A stretch of 64,000 nucleotides of DNA, taken from Blautia glucerasea (GTDB lineage Bacteria; Bacillota; Clostridia; Lachnospirales; Lachnospiraceae). The stretch lies in NCBI RefSeq assembly GCF_020537505.1, contig NZ_JAJBMO010000019.1, forward strand, positions 15,365-79,364, read 5' to 3'. Below the pieces are notes generated by a model that was not told where the DNA came from, made no database searches, and saw only the letters and a list, made by a program, of their open reading frames with translations. The translations under genes were made by a program, and so were the position numbers. How positions within the stretch are numbered: position 1 is the stretch's first letter; the number at the start of each line of letters is the position of its first letter. This document shows positions 25,711 through 35,294 of the stretch, piece after piece.

Positions 25711-26332
25711 GAAATTAATTGAACAGCATCAGAAAGAAGGAAAGGTTCCAAGGCTTTTCCTTCATGCGTGCTGCGCACCCTGCAGCAGTTATGTCCTGGA
25801 ATATCTTTCCAGGTTTTTTTCTGTTACGGTGTTTTTTTATAATCCTAATATTTCCCCAAAGGAGGAGTATGACAAGCGTGTGGCAGAGATCCGCAGGCTG
25901 ATCAGCGAGATGGAATTTCTCCATCCGGTAACACTGGTGGAGGGAGCGTATAAACCAGAGGACTTTTACGCTATGGCAAAGGGGTTGGAGGATGTGCCAG
26001 AGGGTGGAACACGGTGCTTTAAATGCTATCGCCTTCGAATGGAGGCAGCAGCGAAGCTGGCCAGAGAGGGCGGATACGATTATTTTACCACCACACTTTC
26101 CATCAGTCCTTTGAAAAATGCAGGAAAGATCAACGAGATCGGACAGGAGCTTTCCCAGATTTATAAGGTGGAGCATCTACCTTCTGATTTTAAGAAGAAG
26201 AACGGTTATAAGCGCTCCATCGAGCTTTCCCACGAGTACGGGCTGTATAGGCAGAATTATTGCGGATGTGTGTTTTCCAAAAAGGAGAGCCTGGAGAGGG
26301 AGAAAAAGAAGCAGGAGAACAGCCTGGAATAA
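25670..26332 (+). CDS. queH: Epoxyqueuosine reductase QueH
   Basis: This 220-aa protein of the QueH (DUF208) family reduces epoxyqueuosine to queuosine in tRNA. The metal and cluster cysteines are seen in HACCAPCSSY, RCFKCYRLRM and QNYCGCVFS. It begins at GTG 25670 inside the end of psd, so translation is probably coupled. The C-terminus is a lysine/glutamate-rich tail. I see no other queuosine gene nearby. Confidence 0.9.
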   Translation: MRELENVNYQKELEKLIEQHQKEGKVPRLFLHACCAPCSSYVLEYLSRFFSVTVFFYNPNISPKEEYDKRVAEIRRLISEMEFLHPVTLVEGAYKPEDFYAMAKGLEDVPEGGTRCFKCYRLRMEAAAKLAREGGYDYFTTTLSISPLKNAGKINEIGQELSQIYKVEHLPSDFKKKNGYKRSIELSHEYGLYRQNYCGCVFSKKESLEREKKKQENSLE

Positions 26333-26375
26333 TATGGGTTTTAGGAATATGGTAAAATTCATTGGGAAAGAGTCT

Positions 26376-26403
26376 TTGCAATTGAAAAAAAGTGTGATAA
26401 ACT
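26376..26403 (+). promoter_or_regulatory. Candidate argH promoter
   Basis: TTGCAA (26376-26381) and TAAACT (26398-26403) are 16 bp apart, in the 190-bp gap before argH. The -10 is imperfect. Confidence 0.4.
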
Positions 26404-26523
26404 AGCACTTGATTGTAGTAAAGTTAGAAAGAATTTGCAAAGCGCCGGGGAATATGATCAGATTTCAAATATGGAATACAGATTGGATTTCGGAAGGCTT
26501 TTGCAGGAAATGAGGAGAAATAT

Positions 26524-27903
26524 ATGGCACAGCTTTGGGGCGGACGCTTTACCAAGGAAACCGACAAACTGGTTTACAATTTTAATGCGTCCATTTCATT
26601 TGACCAGAAATTTTATGAGCAGGATATCCGTGGAAGCAGAGCGCATGTAAAAATGCTTGCAAAACAGGGAATCCTGACAGAAGAAGAGAGAGACCAGATC
26701 TTAGAAGGCCTGGATGGAATCCTGGCAGATGTAAAGGCAGACAGACTTGCGATCACATCTGAGTATGAGGATATTCACAGCTTCGTGGAAGCAAACCTGA
26801 TCGACCGTATTGGAGATCCAGGTAAGAAGCTTCATACTGGAAGAAGCCGCAATGACCAGGTTGCACTGGACATGAAGCTTTATGTGCGTGACGAGATCGA
26901 TGCCATTGACCAGGAAGTGAAAGCGCTCCTTCTGGCACTTCAGAAGATCATGGAGGAGAATATACATACCTATATGCCAGGCTTTACCCATCTTCAGAAG
27001 GCACAGCCGGTCACCCTGGCCCATCATGTAGGGGCTTATTTTGAAATGTTCCGCCGTGACAGAAGCCGCCTTTTTGATATTCGTAAGCGAATGAATACCT
27101 GTCCTCTTGGTGCCGGTGCTCTTGCAGGAACCACCTATCCTCTGGACAGAGAATATACTGCACAGCTTCTGGATTTTGATGAGCCAACCAGAAACAGCAT
27201 GGACTCTGTATCTGACAGAGATTACGTGATCGAACTGTTATCAGCCCTTTCTACGATTATGATGCATCTCAGTCGTTTTTCTGAGGAGATCATTCTCTGG
27301 AATTCCAATGAGTACCGTTTTGTGGAGATTGATGATGCATACAGCACCGGAAGCAGTATTATGCCCCAGAAAAAGAACCCGGATATTGCTGAGCTGGTAA
27401 GAGGAAAAACAGGACGTGTTTATGGAGCACTGACCTCTATGCTGACAACCATGAAGGGGATTCCGCTTGCATACAACAAAGATATGCAGGAAGATAAAGA
27501 GCTCACATTTGATGCCATTGATACAGTGAAGGGCTGTCTGGCACTCTTTACCGGTATGGTTTCCACCATGCAGTTTAATAAGGCAAATATGGAAGCAAGT
27601 GCGAAGAATGGTTTTACCAATGCCACAGATGCAGCAGATTATCTTGTAAATCATGGAGTGCCTTTCCGTGATGCCCACGGAATCGTGGGACAGCTGGTCC
27701 TGAAATGCATTGATAAAGGAATTTCCCTGGATGAGCTGTCTCTTGCGGAGTATAAGGAGATCAGCCCTGTATTTGAGCAGGATATTTATGAAGCCATCAG
27801 CATGAAAACCTGCGTGGAGAAACGAATGACTCTTGGTGCACCTGGCCCGGATGTGATGGAAAAGGTGATCGCAGGGAATAAAAAATATCTGGAAGAAAAC
27901 TAA
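26524..27903 (+). CDS. argH: Argininosuccinate lyase
   Basis: This 459-aa enzyme of the fumarase/aspartase superfamily splits argininosuccinate to arginine and fumarate. The signature GSSIMPQKKNPD is intact, with HTGRSRNDQVALD and LGAGALAGTTYPLD upstream. It has full length and an AGGAGAAAT site before the ATG. It stands alone; argG is not in the window. Confidence 0.96.
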   Translation: MAQLWGGRFTKETDKLVYNFNASISFDQKFYEQDIRGSRAHVKMLAKQGILTEEERDQILEGLDGILADVKADRLAITSEYEDIHSFVEANLIDRIGDPGKKLHTGRSRNDQVALDMKLYVRDEIDAIDQEVKALLLALQKIMEENIHTYMPGFTHLQKAQPVTLAHHVGAYFEMFRRDRSRLFDIRKRMNTCPLGAGALAGTTYPLDREYTAQLLDFDEPTRNSMDSVSDRDYVIELLSALSTIMMHLSRFSEEIILWNSNEYRFVEIDDAYSTGSSIMPQKKNPDIAELVRGKTGRVYGALTSMLTTMKGIPLAYNKDMQEDKELTFDAIDTVKGCLALFTGMVSTMQFNKANMEASAKNGFTNATDAADYLVNHGVPFRDAHGIVGQLVLKCIDKGISLDELSLAEYKEISPVFEQDIYEAISMKTCVEKRMTLGAPGPDVMEKVIAGNKKYLEEN

Positions 27904-27939
27904 AGGGCAGGAGAATTCCTTGAATGGTTCTGTGTAAAG

Positions 27940-27976
27940 TTACCAAAGAATCCTGTTTTATGGGATTTTTTTGGTA
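27940..27976 (+). terminator. Terminator after argH
   Basis: TACCAAAGAATCC pairs with GGGATTTTTTTGGTA, giving a stem that ends in a T-run. Confidence 0.6.
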
Positions 27977-28023
27977 ATTTGAATGAATTTATTACTTTAA
28001 TATGATAAAATTCAAGAAAGTAC

Positions 28024-28050
28024 TTGCATTTTTAAAGGACATGGTATAGT
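28024..28050 (+). promoter_or_regulatory. Candidate asd promoter
   Basis: TTGCAT (28024-28029) and TATAGT (28045-28050) are 15 bp apart, slightly short, about 50 bp before the asd start. Confidence 0.45.
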
Positions 28051-28101
28051 ATGTCATAGAAATACACATGTACGCAGAGGAAAGAATGAGGAGAGAACGT
28101 T

Positions 28102-29187
28102 ATGAGTGAAAAGCTTAGAGTCGGTATTTTAGGTGCTACCGGAATGGTAGGTCAGAGATTTATTTCCCTGTTAGAGAATCATCCCTGGTTTGAGGTTGTA
28201 ACAGTTGCAGCCAGCCCAAGAAGTGCAGGAAAGACTTATGAGGAAGCTGTAGGCGGCAGATGGAAAATGGATACCCCAATGCCGGAGGCTGTGAAGAAGC
28301 TGGTTGTTATGAATGTGAATGAGGTAGAGAAGGTTGCTTCAACAGTTGACTTTGTATTCTCTGCTGTAGATATGTCCAAGGACGAGATCAAAGCCATCGA
28401 GGAAGCATACGCCAAGACTGAGACGCCAGTTGTTTCTAACAACAGTGCTCACAGATGGACACCGGATGTTCCAATGGTAATTCCGGAAATCAACCCGGAG
28501 CATTTCGAGGTTATCAAATATCAGAAAGAGCGTCTTGGAACAAAGAGAGGCTTTATCGCTGTTAAGCCAAACTGTTCCATCCAGAGCTACGCTCCAGCCC
28601 TTACCGCATGGAAGGAGTTTGAACCATATGAAGTAGTTGCGACTACCTACCAGGCAATTTCCGGTGCTGGAAAAACATTCAAAGACTGGCCGGAAATGGA
28701 GCATAACATTATTCCATATATCGGTGGAGAGGAAGAGAAGAGTGAGAAAGAGCCTCTTCGTATTTGGGGTAAGGTTGAGGACGGTGTAATCGTTCCAGCT
28801 AAGGAGCCTGTTATCACATGCCAGTGTGTTCGTGTGCCGATCCTGAATGGTCATACAGCAGCTGCATTTGTGAAATTCAGAAAGAAACCTACCAAGGAGC
28901 AGCTGGTGAAAGCTCTTGTGGAGTTCAAGGGTGTTCCACAGGAACTGAATCTTCCAAGCGCACCGAAGCAGTTCATCCAGTATCTTGAGGAGGATAACCG
29001 TCCGCAGGTTACAGAGGATGTAAACTTTGAGAATGGAATGGGTGTGTCTATTGGAAGACTTCGTGAGGATACTGTTTATGACTGGAAGTTTATCGGACTT
29101 TCCCACAATACGGTAAGAGGTGCTGCAGGTGGTGCGGTACTTTGTGCAGAGACTCTGAAGGCACAGGGATATATTCAGGCGAAATAA
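28102..29187 (+). CDS. asd: Aspartate-semialdehyde dehydrogenase
   Basis: This 361-aa enzyme reduces aspartyl phosphate to the semialdehyde for lysine, methionine and threonine synthesis and for diaminopimelate. The N-terminal NADP motif is GILGATGMVGQRF, and the catalytic Cys is in VKPNCSIQ, with SGAGKTFKDWP downstream. The SIQ context and length indicate the archaeal/fungal-type subfamily. A strong GAGGAGAG ribosome site precedes the ATG. It is monocistronic, with a terminator at 29211-29249. Confidence 0.96.
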   Translation: MSEKLRVGILGATGMVGQRFISLLENHPWFEVVTVAASPRSAGKTYEEAVGGRWKMDTPMPEAVKKLVVMNVNEVEKVASTVDFVFSAVDMSKDEIKAIEEAYAKTETPVVSNNSAHRWTPDVPMVIPEINPEHFEVIKYQKERLGTKRGFIAVKPNCSIQSYAPALTAWKEFEPYEVVATTYQAISGAGKTFKDWPEMEHNIIPYIGGEEEKSEKEPLRIWGKVEDGVIVPAKEPVITCQCVRVPILNGHTAAAFVKFRKKPTKEQLVKALVEFKGVPQELNLPSAPKQFIQYLEEDNRPQVTEDVNFENGMGVSIGRLREDTVYDWKFIGLSHNTVRGAAGGAVLCAETLKAQGYIQAK

Positions 29188-29210
29188 GTAGAAGAAAAGA
29201 ATGAATTGCA

Positions 29211-29249
29211 AGGGGAATGCTATCGGGAGTGGTGGCATTCCTCTTTTTT
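29211..29249 (+). terminator. Terminator after asd
   Basis: AGGGGAATGC pairs with GCATTCCTCT, followed by TTTTTT. Confidence 0.85.
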
Positions 29250-29305
29250 GTTTCCAACTTTCCAACGGATTCGTCGGATAACCAACAGAATCGGAAAACT
29301 GACCG

Positions 29306-29334
29306 TTTACGGAACCGGGGATTCATGTTAAAAT
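29306..29334 (+). promoter_or_regulatory. Candidate selD promoter
   Basis: TTTACG (29306-29311) and TAAAAT (29329-29334) are 17 bp apart, about 30 bp before the selD ribosome site. Confidence 0.5.
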
Positions 29335-29364
29335 AGATAGCACGTTAGAGAAGGAGGTGAGTCC

Positions 29365-30435
29365 ATGAGTGACAGAGAGCGAATCCGTCTTACCCAGTAT
29401 TCTCATACATCTGGCTGAGCGGCGAAAGTTGGTCCGGGGACCCTTGCCCAGGTTCTGGGTAAGCTGCCGAAGTTTTATGATTCTAATTTACTCGTTGGAA
29501 CAGAGTCTTCCGACGATGCGGCTGTATATCGCATATCCGATGAACTGGCTATGATCCAGACGGTGGATTTCTTCACGCCGATCGTGGACGATCCTTATAC
29601 CTTCGGACAGATTGCAGCGGCCAATGCGTTAAGTGATGTGTATGCTATGGGGGGAGAGCCTAAGCTGGCACTGAATATTGCCGCTTTTCCCAATTGTCTT
29701 GATCCGGAGATTCTGGGTGAGATCTTGCGTGGTGGTGCAGATAAGGTATTGGAGGCTGGTGCTTCCCTTGCTGGCGGACACACGATCCAGGATGATGAGC
29801 CGAAATATGGCTTGTGTGTTACCGGCTTTGTAAATCCAGCTTTTATGTGGAAAAATATTGGAGCCAGGACGGGGGATGTGCTGATCCTTACGAAGCCTCT
29901 TGGAACGGGAATCCTTTCTACAGCGGTGAAAGGAGAGATGGCATCCGAGGAAGAAACTGCCTATGCGGCTTCTGTGATGGCGACGTTGAATAAATATGCA
30001 AGGGATAAAGTGGCAGACCTTCGGGTTCATGCCTGCACGGATGTGACAGGCTTTGGCCTGGCAGGGCATGCCTTGGAGATGGCGAAGGGAAGTGAGAAGA
30101 CTTTTTGTATTTCTCTTAGTTCCCTGCCAGTTATGAAAGGTGCGCCTGATTACGCATCTATGGGATTTATCCCGGCAGGTGCATACCGCAACCGTGAATT
30201 TGCAGGGGAAGAGTGTGAGTTTGCATGGAAGAATTGTGATGTTGGAAGCAAAGAGAAGCTTTCTGCACGTGAGGATCTCGTCTTCGATCCGCAGACCTCC
30301 GGTGGACTACTCCTGAGTATAGCTCCGCAGGATGCGGGAGAGGCAATTAGCAGGCTGTCTTCCTTGTCCCTTCCATGTGCTGTGATTGGACATGTGATTG
30401 ATTTACAAAAGAAACATCTTGTTTTTGTGAAATAG
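29365..30435 (+). CDS. selD: Selenophosphate synthase with in-frame UGA selenocysteine
   Basis: SelD makes selenophosphate from selenide and ATP. ATG 29365 follows AAGGAGGTGAG. The frame reads MSDRERIRLTQYSHTSG, then UGA at 29416-29418, then AAKVGPGTLAQ, and continues to 30435. Translating UGA as Sec (residue 18) gives a 356-aa protein of normal SelD length; the codon sits exactly at the family's active-site Cys/Sec position, followed by Lys21. The downstream domain has SDDAAVYR, GQIAAANALSDVYAMGG and DVTGFGLAGHALEM. A hairpin at 29443-29463 fits a bacterial SECIS. Read conventionally, the gene falls into two frames with the N-terminal active site lost. Confidence 0.92.
29443..29463 (+). promoter_or_regulatory. 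Bacterial SECIS-like hairpin in selD
   Basis: CTTGCCCAG pairs with CTGGGTAAG (9 bp, one G-U pair) around GTT, with the loop 33 nt after the UGA. The apical CAGGUUCUG resembles the CAGGUCUG tip of the E. coli fdhF element that SelB binds. Confidence 0.75.
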
Positions 30436-30522
30436 TTCCTAATTGATAAAAAATATCAACTACTATTGTGAAAAATACGTCAAAGTGCTATAATTGTAAA
30501 AAACAAAACGGAGGTGTTTTTT

Positions 30523-31278
30523 ATGAATTATGAAGATGTGCAAAAACTTTCAAACGCGGCCAAAAACAAAATCGGGCTGCTGAACGGCAATTTCCTGAAG
30601 TACTTTCTTCGTGCTGTAATGGCGGGCTTCTTTATCGATGTGGCAGTCATTTACAGTAACGTCATAGGAAGCGTATTCTCAGGATCAGATCCGGCATGGG
30701 GAAAGTTTTTAGGAGCTATGGTGTTCTCCATTGCGGTTCTTCTGATCAGCCTGGTGGGCGGTGAGCTGTTTACCGGCAATAACATGGTAATGGCATTTGG
30801 CGCCTTTGATAAGAGTGTATCCTGGGGGGATGCAGGCAAGGTATGGCTGGTAAGCTACCTTGGCAATTTTGTTGGATGTGCAATATTGGGGCTTCTTTTT
30901 GTAGGAGCAGGAGCATCCGGTACAGCAGATTATTTCGCAGGCTTTATCAACAACAAGCTGACAATCCCGATGGGACAGATGTTCATGCGGGCAGTTTTGT
31001 GTAACTTCTTCGTATGCCTTGGCGTACTCTGCGGAATCAAGCTGAAAAGTGAAACCGGTAAATTCCTTATGATCGTAATGTGTATCTCCGCATTTGTTTT
31101 CAGCGGATTTGAGCACTGCATTGCCAACATGGGAATTTTTGTAGTAAGCCTTGGCCTGGTAGATGGCCTTTCCGTAGGTCTCATGCTGAAGAGCATGCTG
31201 ATTGTAACCATTGGAAATATGGTGGGAGGCGCTCTTTTACTGGCATGGCCATTAAGAAAGATGAGTGCAGATAAATAA
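30523..31278 (+). CDS. Formate/nitrite transporter family channel
   Basis: This 251-aa protein has six transmembrane helices and matches the FNT family of pentameric formate, nitrite or hydrosulfide channels. The conserved loop GGELFTGNNMVMAFG and the later NFFVCLGVLCG and FSGFEHCIANMG are present. ATG 30523 lies 8 bp after GGAGG; an in-frame GTG at 30514 overlaps that site. The neighbour selD suggests, without proof, a link to formate or selenium metabolism. Substrate cannot be assigned from sequence alone. Confidence 0.88.
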   Translation: MNYEDVQKLSNAAKNKIGLLNGNFLKYFLRAVMAGFFIDVAVIYSNVIGSVFSGSDPAWGKFLGAMVFSIAVLLISLVGGELFTGNNMVMAFGAFDKSVSWGDAGKVWLVSYLGNFVGCAILGLLFVGAGASGTADYFAGFINNKLTIPMGQMFMRAVLCNFFVCLGVLCGIKLKSETGKFLMIVMCISAFVFSGFEHCIANMGIFVVSLGLVDGLSVGLMLKSMLIVTIGNMVGGALLLAWPLRKMSADK

Positions 31279-31279
31279 T

Positions 31280-33328
31280 ATGTCAAAAGCTTTATACATA
31301 GCAGAGAAGCCCAGCGTGGCTCAGGAATTTGCGAAAGCTTTGAAATCTGGCGGCAGAAGACAGGATGGCTATATTGAGTCTGATACCTGCGTGGTGACCT
31401 GGTGTGTAGGACATCTGGTCACCATGAGCTATCCTGAGAAATATGATATGAAGTACAAAAGGTGGAGTTTAGATACCCTGCCTTTTTTGCCGCGTGATTT
31501 TAAATACGAGGTAATTCCTGGAGTGGAAAAACAGTTCCAGATCGTGAAAGGGCTTTTAAACAGACCGGATATTGATACTATCTATGTGTGTACCGACTCC
31601 GGGCGTGAAGGAGAATATATTTACCGTCTGGTAGCACAGATGGCGGGAGTGAAGGACAAGACGCAGAAGCGTGTATGGATCGACTCCCAGACAGAAGAAG
31701 AGATTCTTCGTGGAATCCGCGAGGCGAAGGACATTTCCGAATATGACAACCTTGCCGCCGCAGCCTATCTTCGGGCAAAAGAAGATTATTTGATGGGAAT
31801 TAATTTTTCCCGTGTACTGACCTTGCGCTATGGAAACAGCGTAACCAATTATCTTGGAGGCAAATACCAGGCAATTTCCGTTGGACGTGTTATGACCTGT
31901 GTCCTTGGAATGGTAGTCCGTCGGGAGCGGGAGATCCGCGCATTTGTGAAAACACCTTTTTACAGAGTTGTGAGCAGCATTGCTCTTGAAGGAGAAAACT
32001 TTGAAGGAGAATGGAAGGCGGTGGAAGGAAGCCGCCATTTCCAGTCCCCTGTTTTATATAAAGAAAACGGCTTTAAGAAAAAAGAAGATGCCGAGAAACT
32101 GATCCGTGATTTAAGTGTATGTCAGCCTCTGGCTTGCACAGTAGAGAAAATAGAGAGGAAGAAAGAAAACAAGAATCCGCCTCTTTTATTTAACCTGGCT
32201 GAGCTTCAGAATGTCTGTTCCAAGCTGTTCAAGATCAGCCCGGATGAGACTCTTTCTATTGTACAGGATCTATATGAGAAAAAGTTGGTCACTTATCCCA
32301 GAACGGATGCCAGGGTTTTATCCACGGCTGTAGCCAAAGAGATTTACAAGAATATTTCCGGTCTCCGGAATTATCCACAGGCTGGGGAAGCTGTTCAGGG
32401 CGCATTAGAGCTTGGTGCATACAAAAACATCGCCAAAACACGTTACACCAATGACAAGCAGATAACGGACCATTACGCAATTATTCCCACAGGACAGGGA
32501 CTTGGCGCACTAAAAGGACTTTCCCTGACTGCCCAGCGGGTGTATGAGACCATTGTAAGACGTTTTTTAAGCATTTTTTATCCACCGGCTGTTTACCAGA
32601 AGGTGAGCCTTGTGACGAAAATGGAGAATGAATCTTTCTTTTCTTCCTTTAAGGTTTTACTGAACGAAGGGTATCTGAAGATTGCCACGAATTCTTTTGC
32701 GAAGAAGAGTATGCCAGAACCTTCAGGAAAAGCTCCCGAGGGAGATGGAGAAGAGGAGGTTTCCTGTGACGAAGCTTTGTTAGCTGCATTGCAGAAATTG
32801 AAAAAGGGTGATATACTAAACATAAATGGTCTTGGTATCAAGGAGGGAGAGACCTCACCGCCAAAACGATACAATTCAGGTTCTATGATCCTGGCAATGG
32901 AGAATGCAGGACAACTGATCGAAGACGAGGACCTTCGTTCCCAGATCAAAGGAAGCGGAATTGGCACCAGTGCTACAAGAGCAGAAATCTTGAAGAAATT
33001 GTTTAATATCAAATATCTCTCCCTGAATAAGAAGACGCAGGTGATCACCCCGACTCTTCAGGGCGAGATGATCTACGATGTGGTGAACTGTTCCATTCGC
33101 CAGCTTCTGAACCCGGAATTGACGGCCAGCTGGGAGAAGGGGCTTACCTATGTTGCAGAGGGCTCGATCACAGAGCAGGAATATATGGATAAGCTGGAGC
33201 ACTTTGTAAGACTTCGTACCAAACAGGTGGAGGCCAGTAACTTCCAGTATGCGCTACGGCAGTTTTTTGACACAGCGGCGCAGTACTATAAAAAGCCAGA
33301 ACGGGCAGCAGCTGCGAAAAAACGGTAG
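31280..33328 (+). CDS. topB: DNA topoisomerase III
   Basis: This 682-aa type IA topoisomerase has an N-terminal Toprim domain (ALYIAEKPSVAQEFA, CTDSGREGEYIYRL), active-site Tyr in VTYPRTDARVLS, and the later GIGTSATRAEILKKL. It relaxes and decatenates DNA. It ends without a zinc-finger tail. The start at 31280 is 2 bp after the stop of the FNT gene and lacks a strong ribosome site, so it may be translationally coupled. Confidence 0.93.
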   Translation: MSKALYIAEKPSVAQEFAKALKSGGRRQDGYIESDTCVVTWCVGHLVTMSYPEKYDMKYKRWSLDTLPFLPRDFKYEVIPGVEKQFQIVKGLLNRPDIDTIYVCTDSGREGEYIYRLVAQMAGVKDKTQKRVWIDSQTEEEILRGIREAKDISEYDNLAAAAYLRAKEDYLMGINFSRVLTLRYGNSVTNYLGGKYQAISVGRVMTCVLGMVVRREREIRAFVKTPFYRVVSSIALEGENFEGEWKAVEGSRHFQSPVLYKENGFKKKEDAEKLIRDLSVCQPLACTVEKIERKKENKNPPLLFNLAELQNVCSKLFKISPDETLSIVQDLYEKKLVTYPRTDARVLSTAVAKEIYKNISGLRNYPQAGEAVQGALELGAYKNIAKTRYTNDKQITDHYAIIPTGQGLGALKGLSLTAQRVYETIVRRFLSIFYPPAVYQKVSLVTKMENESFFSSFKVLLNEGYLKIATNSFAKKSMPEPSGKAPEGDGEEEVSCDEALLAALQKLKKGDILNINGLGIKEGETSPPKRYNSGSMILAMENAGQLIEDEDLRSQIKGSGIGTSATRAEILKKLFNIKYLSLNKKTQVITPTLQGEMIYDVVNCSIRQLLNPELTASWEKGLTYVAEGSITEQEYMDKLEHFVRLRTKQVEASNFQYALRQFFDTAAQYYKKPERAAAAKKR

Positions 33329-33475
33329 ATTTGAAAGCAGTACAGCCAAGTTATCGTTTAATGGCAGCACTACGTGTCATGCATAACAATGACATGGCTT
33401 GATGTGAGTTGTAATGCAAACTTTTGGATGAATGAACCTATTTATAAAATTAGATTTATATGAGGAGGAAATATT

Positions 33476-34144
33476 ATGTTAAAAGATTTTACCATCGCCA
33501 ATATGCTGGATATGAGCCAGACAATTGCAGGAGAGCTTTTTGCGGGGAAAACTTATCCATGGGAAGTTCTTCCAGAGATTGGAGATTTCATTGTAAAACT
33601 GGGAAAAACACTGGATCCGGAAGAGTATGATCATCTGGAGGGTGACATCTGGATCGCAAAATCCGCCAAAATTGCACCAACCGCATGTATTAACGGACCA
33701 GCTATCATTGGTAAGAACACAGAAGTGCGCCACTGCGCATTTATCCGCGGCAAAGCGATGGTGGGAGAGGGCTGCGTAGTTGGAAACTCTACAGAGCTTA
33801 AGAATGTTGTCCTTTTTAACAATGTTCAGGTTCCGCACTATAATTATGTTGGTGATGCAGTACTGGGATACAAATCCCATATGGGTGCAGGTTCTATCTG
33901 TTCCAATGTAAAATCTGATAAGAAGCTGGTTGTGGTAAAAGACGGCGAGGAGAAAATTGAGACAGGCCTTAAGAAATTTGGTGCAATGCTTGCCGATCAT
34001 GTAGAGGTAGGTTGCGGCTCCGTATTAAATCCAGGAACTGTGATTGGACGAAACACCAATATTTATCCGCTTTCTCCAGTACGCGGATGTGTACCTGCCA
34101 ACAGCATTTATAAGAATAAAGATGAGGTTGTAACAAAGAAATAA
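33476..34144 (+). CDS. Left-handed beta-helix (hexapeptide repeat) nucleotidyltransferase-like protein
   Basis: This 222-aa protein has hexapeptide repeats over residues 55-205 (IWIAKSAKIAPTACINGPAI, VVGNSTELKNVVLFNNVQVP, ADHVEVGCGSVLNPGTVIGR), as in the C-terminal half of GlmU or sugar-phosphate nucleotidyltransferases. The nucleotidyltransferase half with a GxGxRM loop is absent. It may be an acyltransferase or a regulatory subunit. GAGGAGGAAAT precedes the ATG. Substrate is unknown. Confidence 0.8.
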   Translation: MLKDFTIANMLDMSQTIAGELFAGKTYPWEVLPEIGDFIVKLGKTLDPEEYDHLEGDIWIAKSAKIAPTACINGPAIIGKNTEVRHCAFIRGKAMVGEGCVVGNSTELKNVVLFNNVQVPHYNYVGDAVLGYKSHMGAGSICSNVKSDKKLVVVKDGEEKIETGLKKFGAMLADHVEVGCGSVLNPGTVIGRNTNIYPLSPVRGCVPANSIYKNKDEVVTKK

Positions 34145-34189
34145 ATAGCCAATCGCATGTAAGTGCGGACTTTGGTTTTGAACACGAAT

Positions 34190-34231
34190 CAAACGGCTTG
34201 ACGGAAAATTAATTCTGTCAAGCCGTTTTGT
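34190..34231. terminator. Terminator between convergent genes
   Basis: AAACGGCTTGACGG pairs with CTGTCAAGCCGTTTTG; A/T tracts on both sides allow bidirectional use. Confidence 0.85.
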
Positions 34232-34272
34232 AGTGCGATGTGTATAGGAAATTGTTTTTGCAATCCATTCAC

Positions 34273-35016
34273 CTAAATTCCGAACCACATCTTTCGGATG
34301 ATGGTCAGAATTGCAATATGTACCGGATAAAAAGCGTAGAAGAAATATTTTGCCCATTTCCCCTGAATGAAACCTCGTTTGCCATTGTACATATTCAGGG
34401 AAAGAAAAGCAAAGCAGGCTTTCCACTCGTAGATCAGCCAACAGCTTCCGATGACAGCCTGGGCGGGCTTGTAAGAACGCAGCCAGTACATGATCAGAAG
34501 AAATACGAATCCCTTATATCCGTAATCAGCCTTTAGAAAATAGGAAACCGTCAGAAGAACCAGCATACTTACCAGCTGCATAGCGGCATTTTTTTCAAAA
34601 TGTTCGATCAGGCAGAAGGCAAGATATCCAAGAAAAAGAGTGAAAAATACATTTTGCTTACCTGGATAGAGCAGTGTGCTGTTTTGTGCAAAATTCCATG
34701 GGATTTCCGAGATACATGCAAAAATCAGAAGATTTCGTCCATATTTAAACCGGTCATGGGTATGAAGAAAGCCTTCTACAAGCAGAAAACAGAAAATAGG
34801 AAAAGCTGCACGTCCTACATCGCGCATAACACGGTACAGAGAGTATGTGGTGCTGCCTATCTGAAACCAGGGAGCGATTGCAGGCGGATAGTGGCGCAGA
34901 AGAAAAGAAGCGGTATGGTCGATCAGCATGATCACCATAGCCAGTACCTTCAGGCTGCTTCCGCTTAGGATCCTGAGTTTTTCCGGCATAAAAGAAGTTG
35001 ATGCTTGCGATGGCAT
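34273..35016 (-). CDS. TraX-family membrane protein
   Basis: This 247-aa protein has about seven to eight membrane helices and matches the TraX family (LKVLAMVIMLIDHTASFL, FPIFCFLLVEGFLHTHD, YGRNLLIFACISEIPWNFA, YFFYAFYPVHIAIL). TraX acetylates F-pilin in conjugative plasmids, but chromosomal relatives in Firmicutes stand outside conjugation loci and probably acylate other surface molecules. No conjugation genes are near. The start at 35016 has AGGAGG 12 bp upstream. Confidence 0.85.
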   Translation of the reverse strand: MPSQASTSFMPEKLRILSGSSLKVLAMVIMLIDHTASFLLRHYPPAIAPWFQIGSTTYSLYRVMRDVGRAAFPIFCFLLVEGFLHTHDRFKYGRNLLIFACISEIPWNFAQNSTLLYPGKQNVFFTLFLGYLAFCLIEHFEKNAAMQLVSMLVLLTVSYFLKADYGYKGFVFLLIMYWLRSYKPAQAVIGSCWLIYEWKACFAFLSLNMYNGKRGFIQGKWAKYFFYAFYPVHIAILTIIRKMWFGI

Positions 35017-35241
35017 ATTATATAAGTCCTCCTGTTCTGATTATGGATACAGAGCATTGCCGGATGTTTTTTGAACGGCGTACAGTTCGCTCAGCAGCTA
35101 TAATCGGAATGTTTTTTTGTAGTTTATCATGAAAATGAAATTCCCACAAGATAAGTCCCATAAATGGCACCAGCAATTTTTTCGTATTTTTTGCAAAATA
35201 TGACTAGACGAATGGAGAATTTTGTGAGAAAATAACACTAG

Positions 35242-35261
35242 GTTGTTAGGTCTTTAACAAC
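35242..35261. promoter_or_regulatory. Perfect palindrome upstream of NifU-like gene
   Basis: GTTGTTA and TAACAAC are 7-bp arms with a 6-nt spacer, ending 33 bp before the ATG. It may be an operator for an iron-sulfur-sensing regulator; the Rrf2 protein at 44146-44559 is one candidate, which is inference only. Confidence 0.45.
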
Positions 35262-35294
35262 GATTAAGTAATCAACACTGAAAGGAGTCTTAAA

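Noticed and set aside
28339..29265. 308-codon minus-strand frame over asd
   Set aside because: It is antisense to asd with no family features.
29369..29554. Separate 61-codon gene before selD
   Set aside because: It is in a different frame from SelD and disappears once UGA at 29416 is read as Sec.
33355..33400. TGTCAT...ATGACA inverted repeat before the hexapeptide-repeat gene
   Set aside because: The arms are short and there is no supporting promoter or second copy; probably chance.
34273..35016. TraX as a sign of a conjugative element
   Set aside because: No relaxase, type IV secretion or integrase gene is near; chromosomal TraX-like proteins are common in this family.
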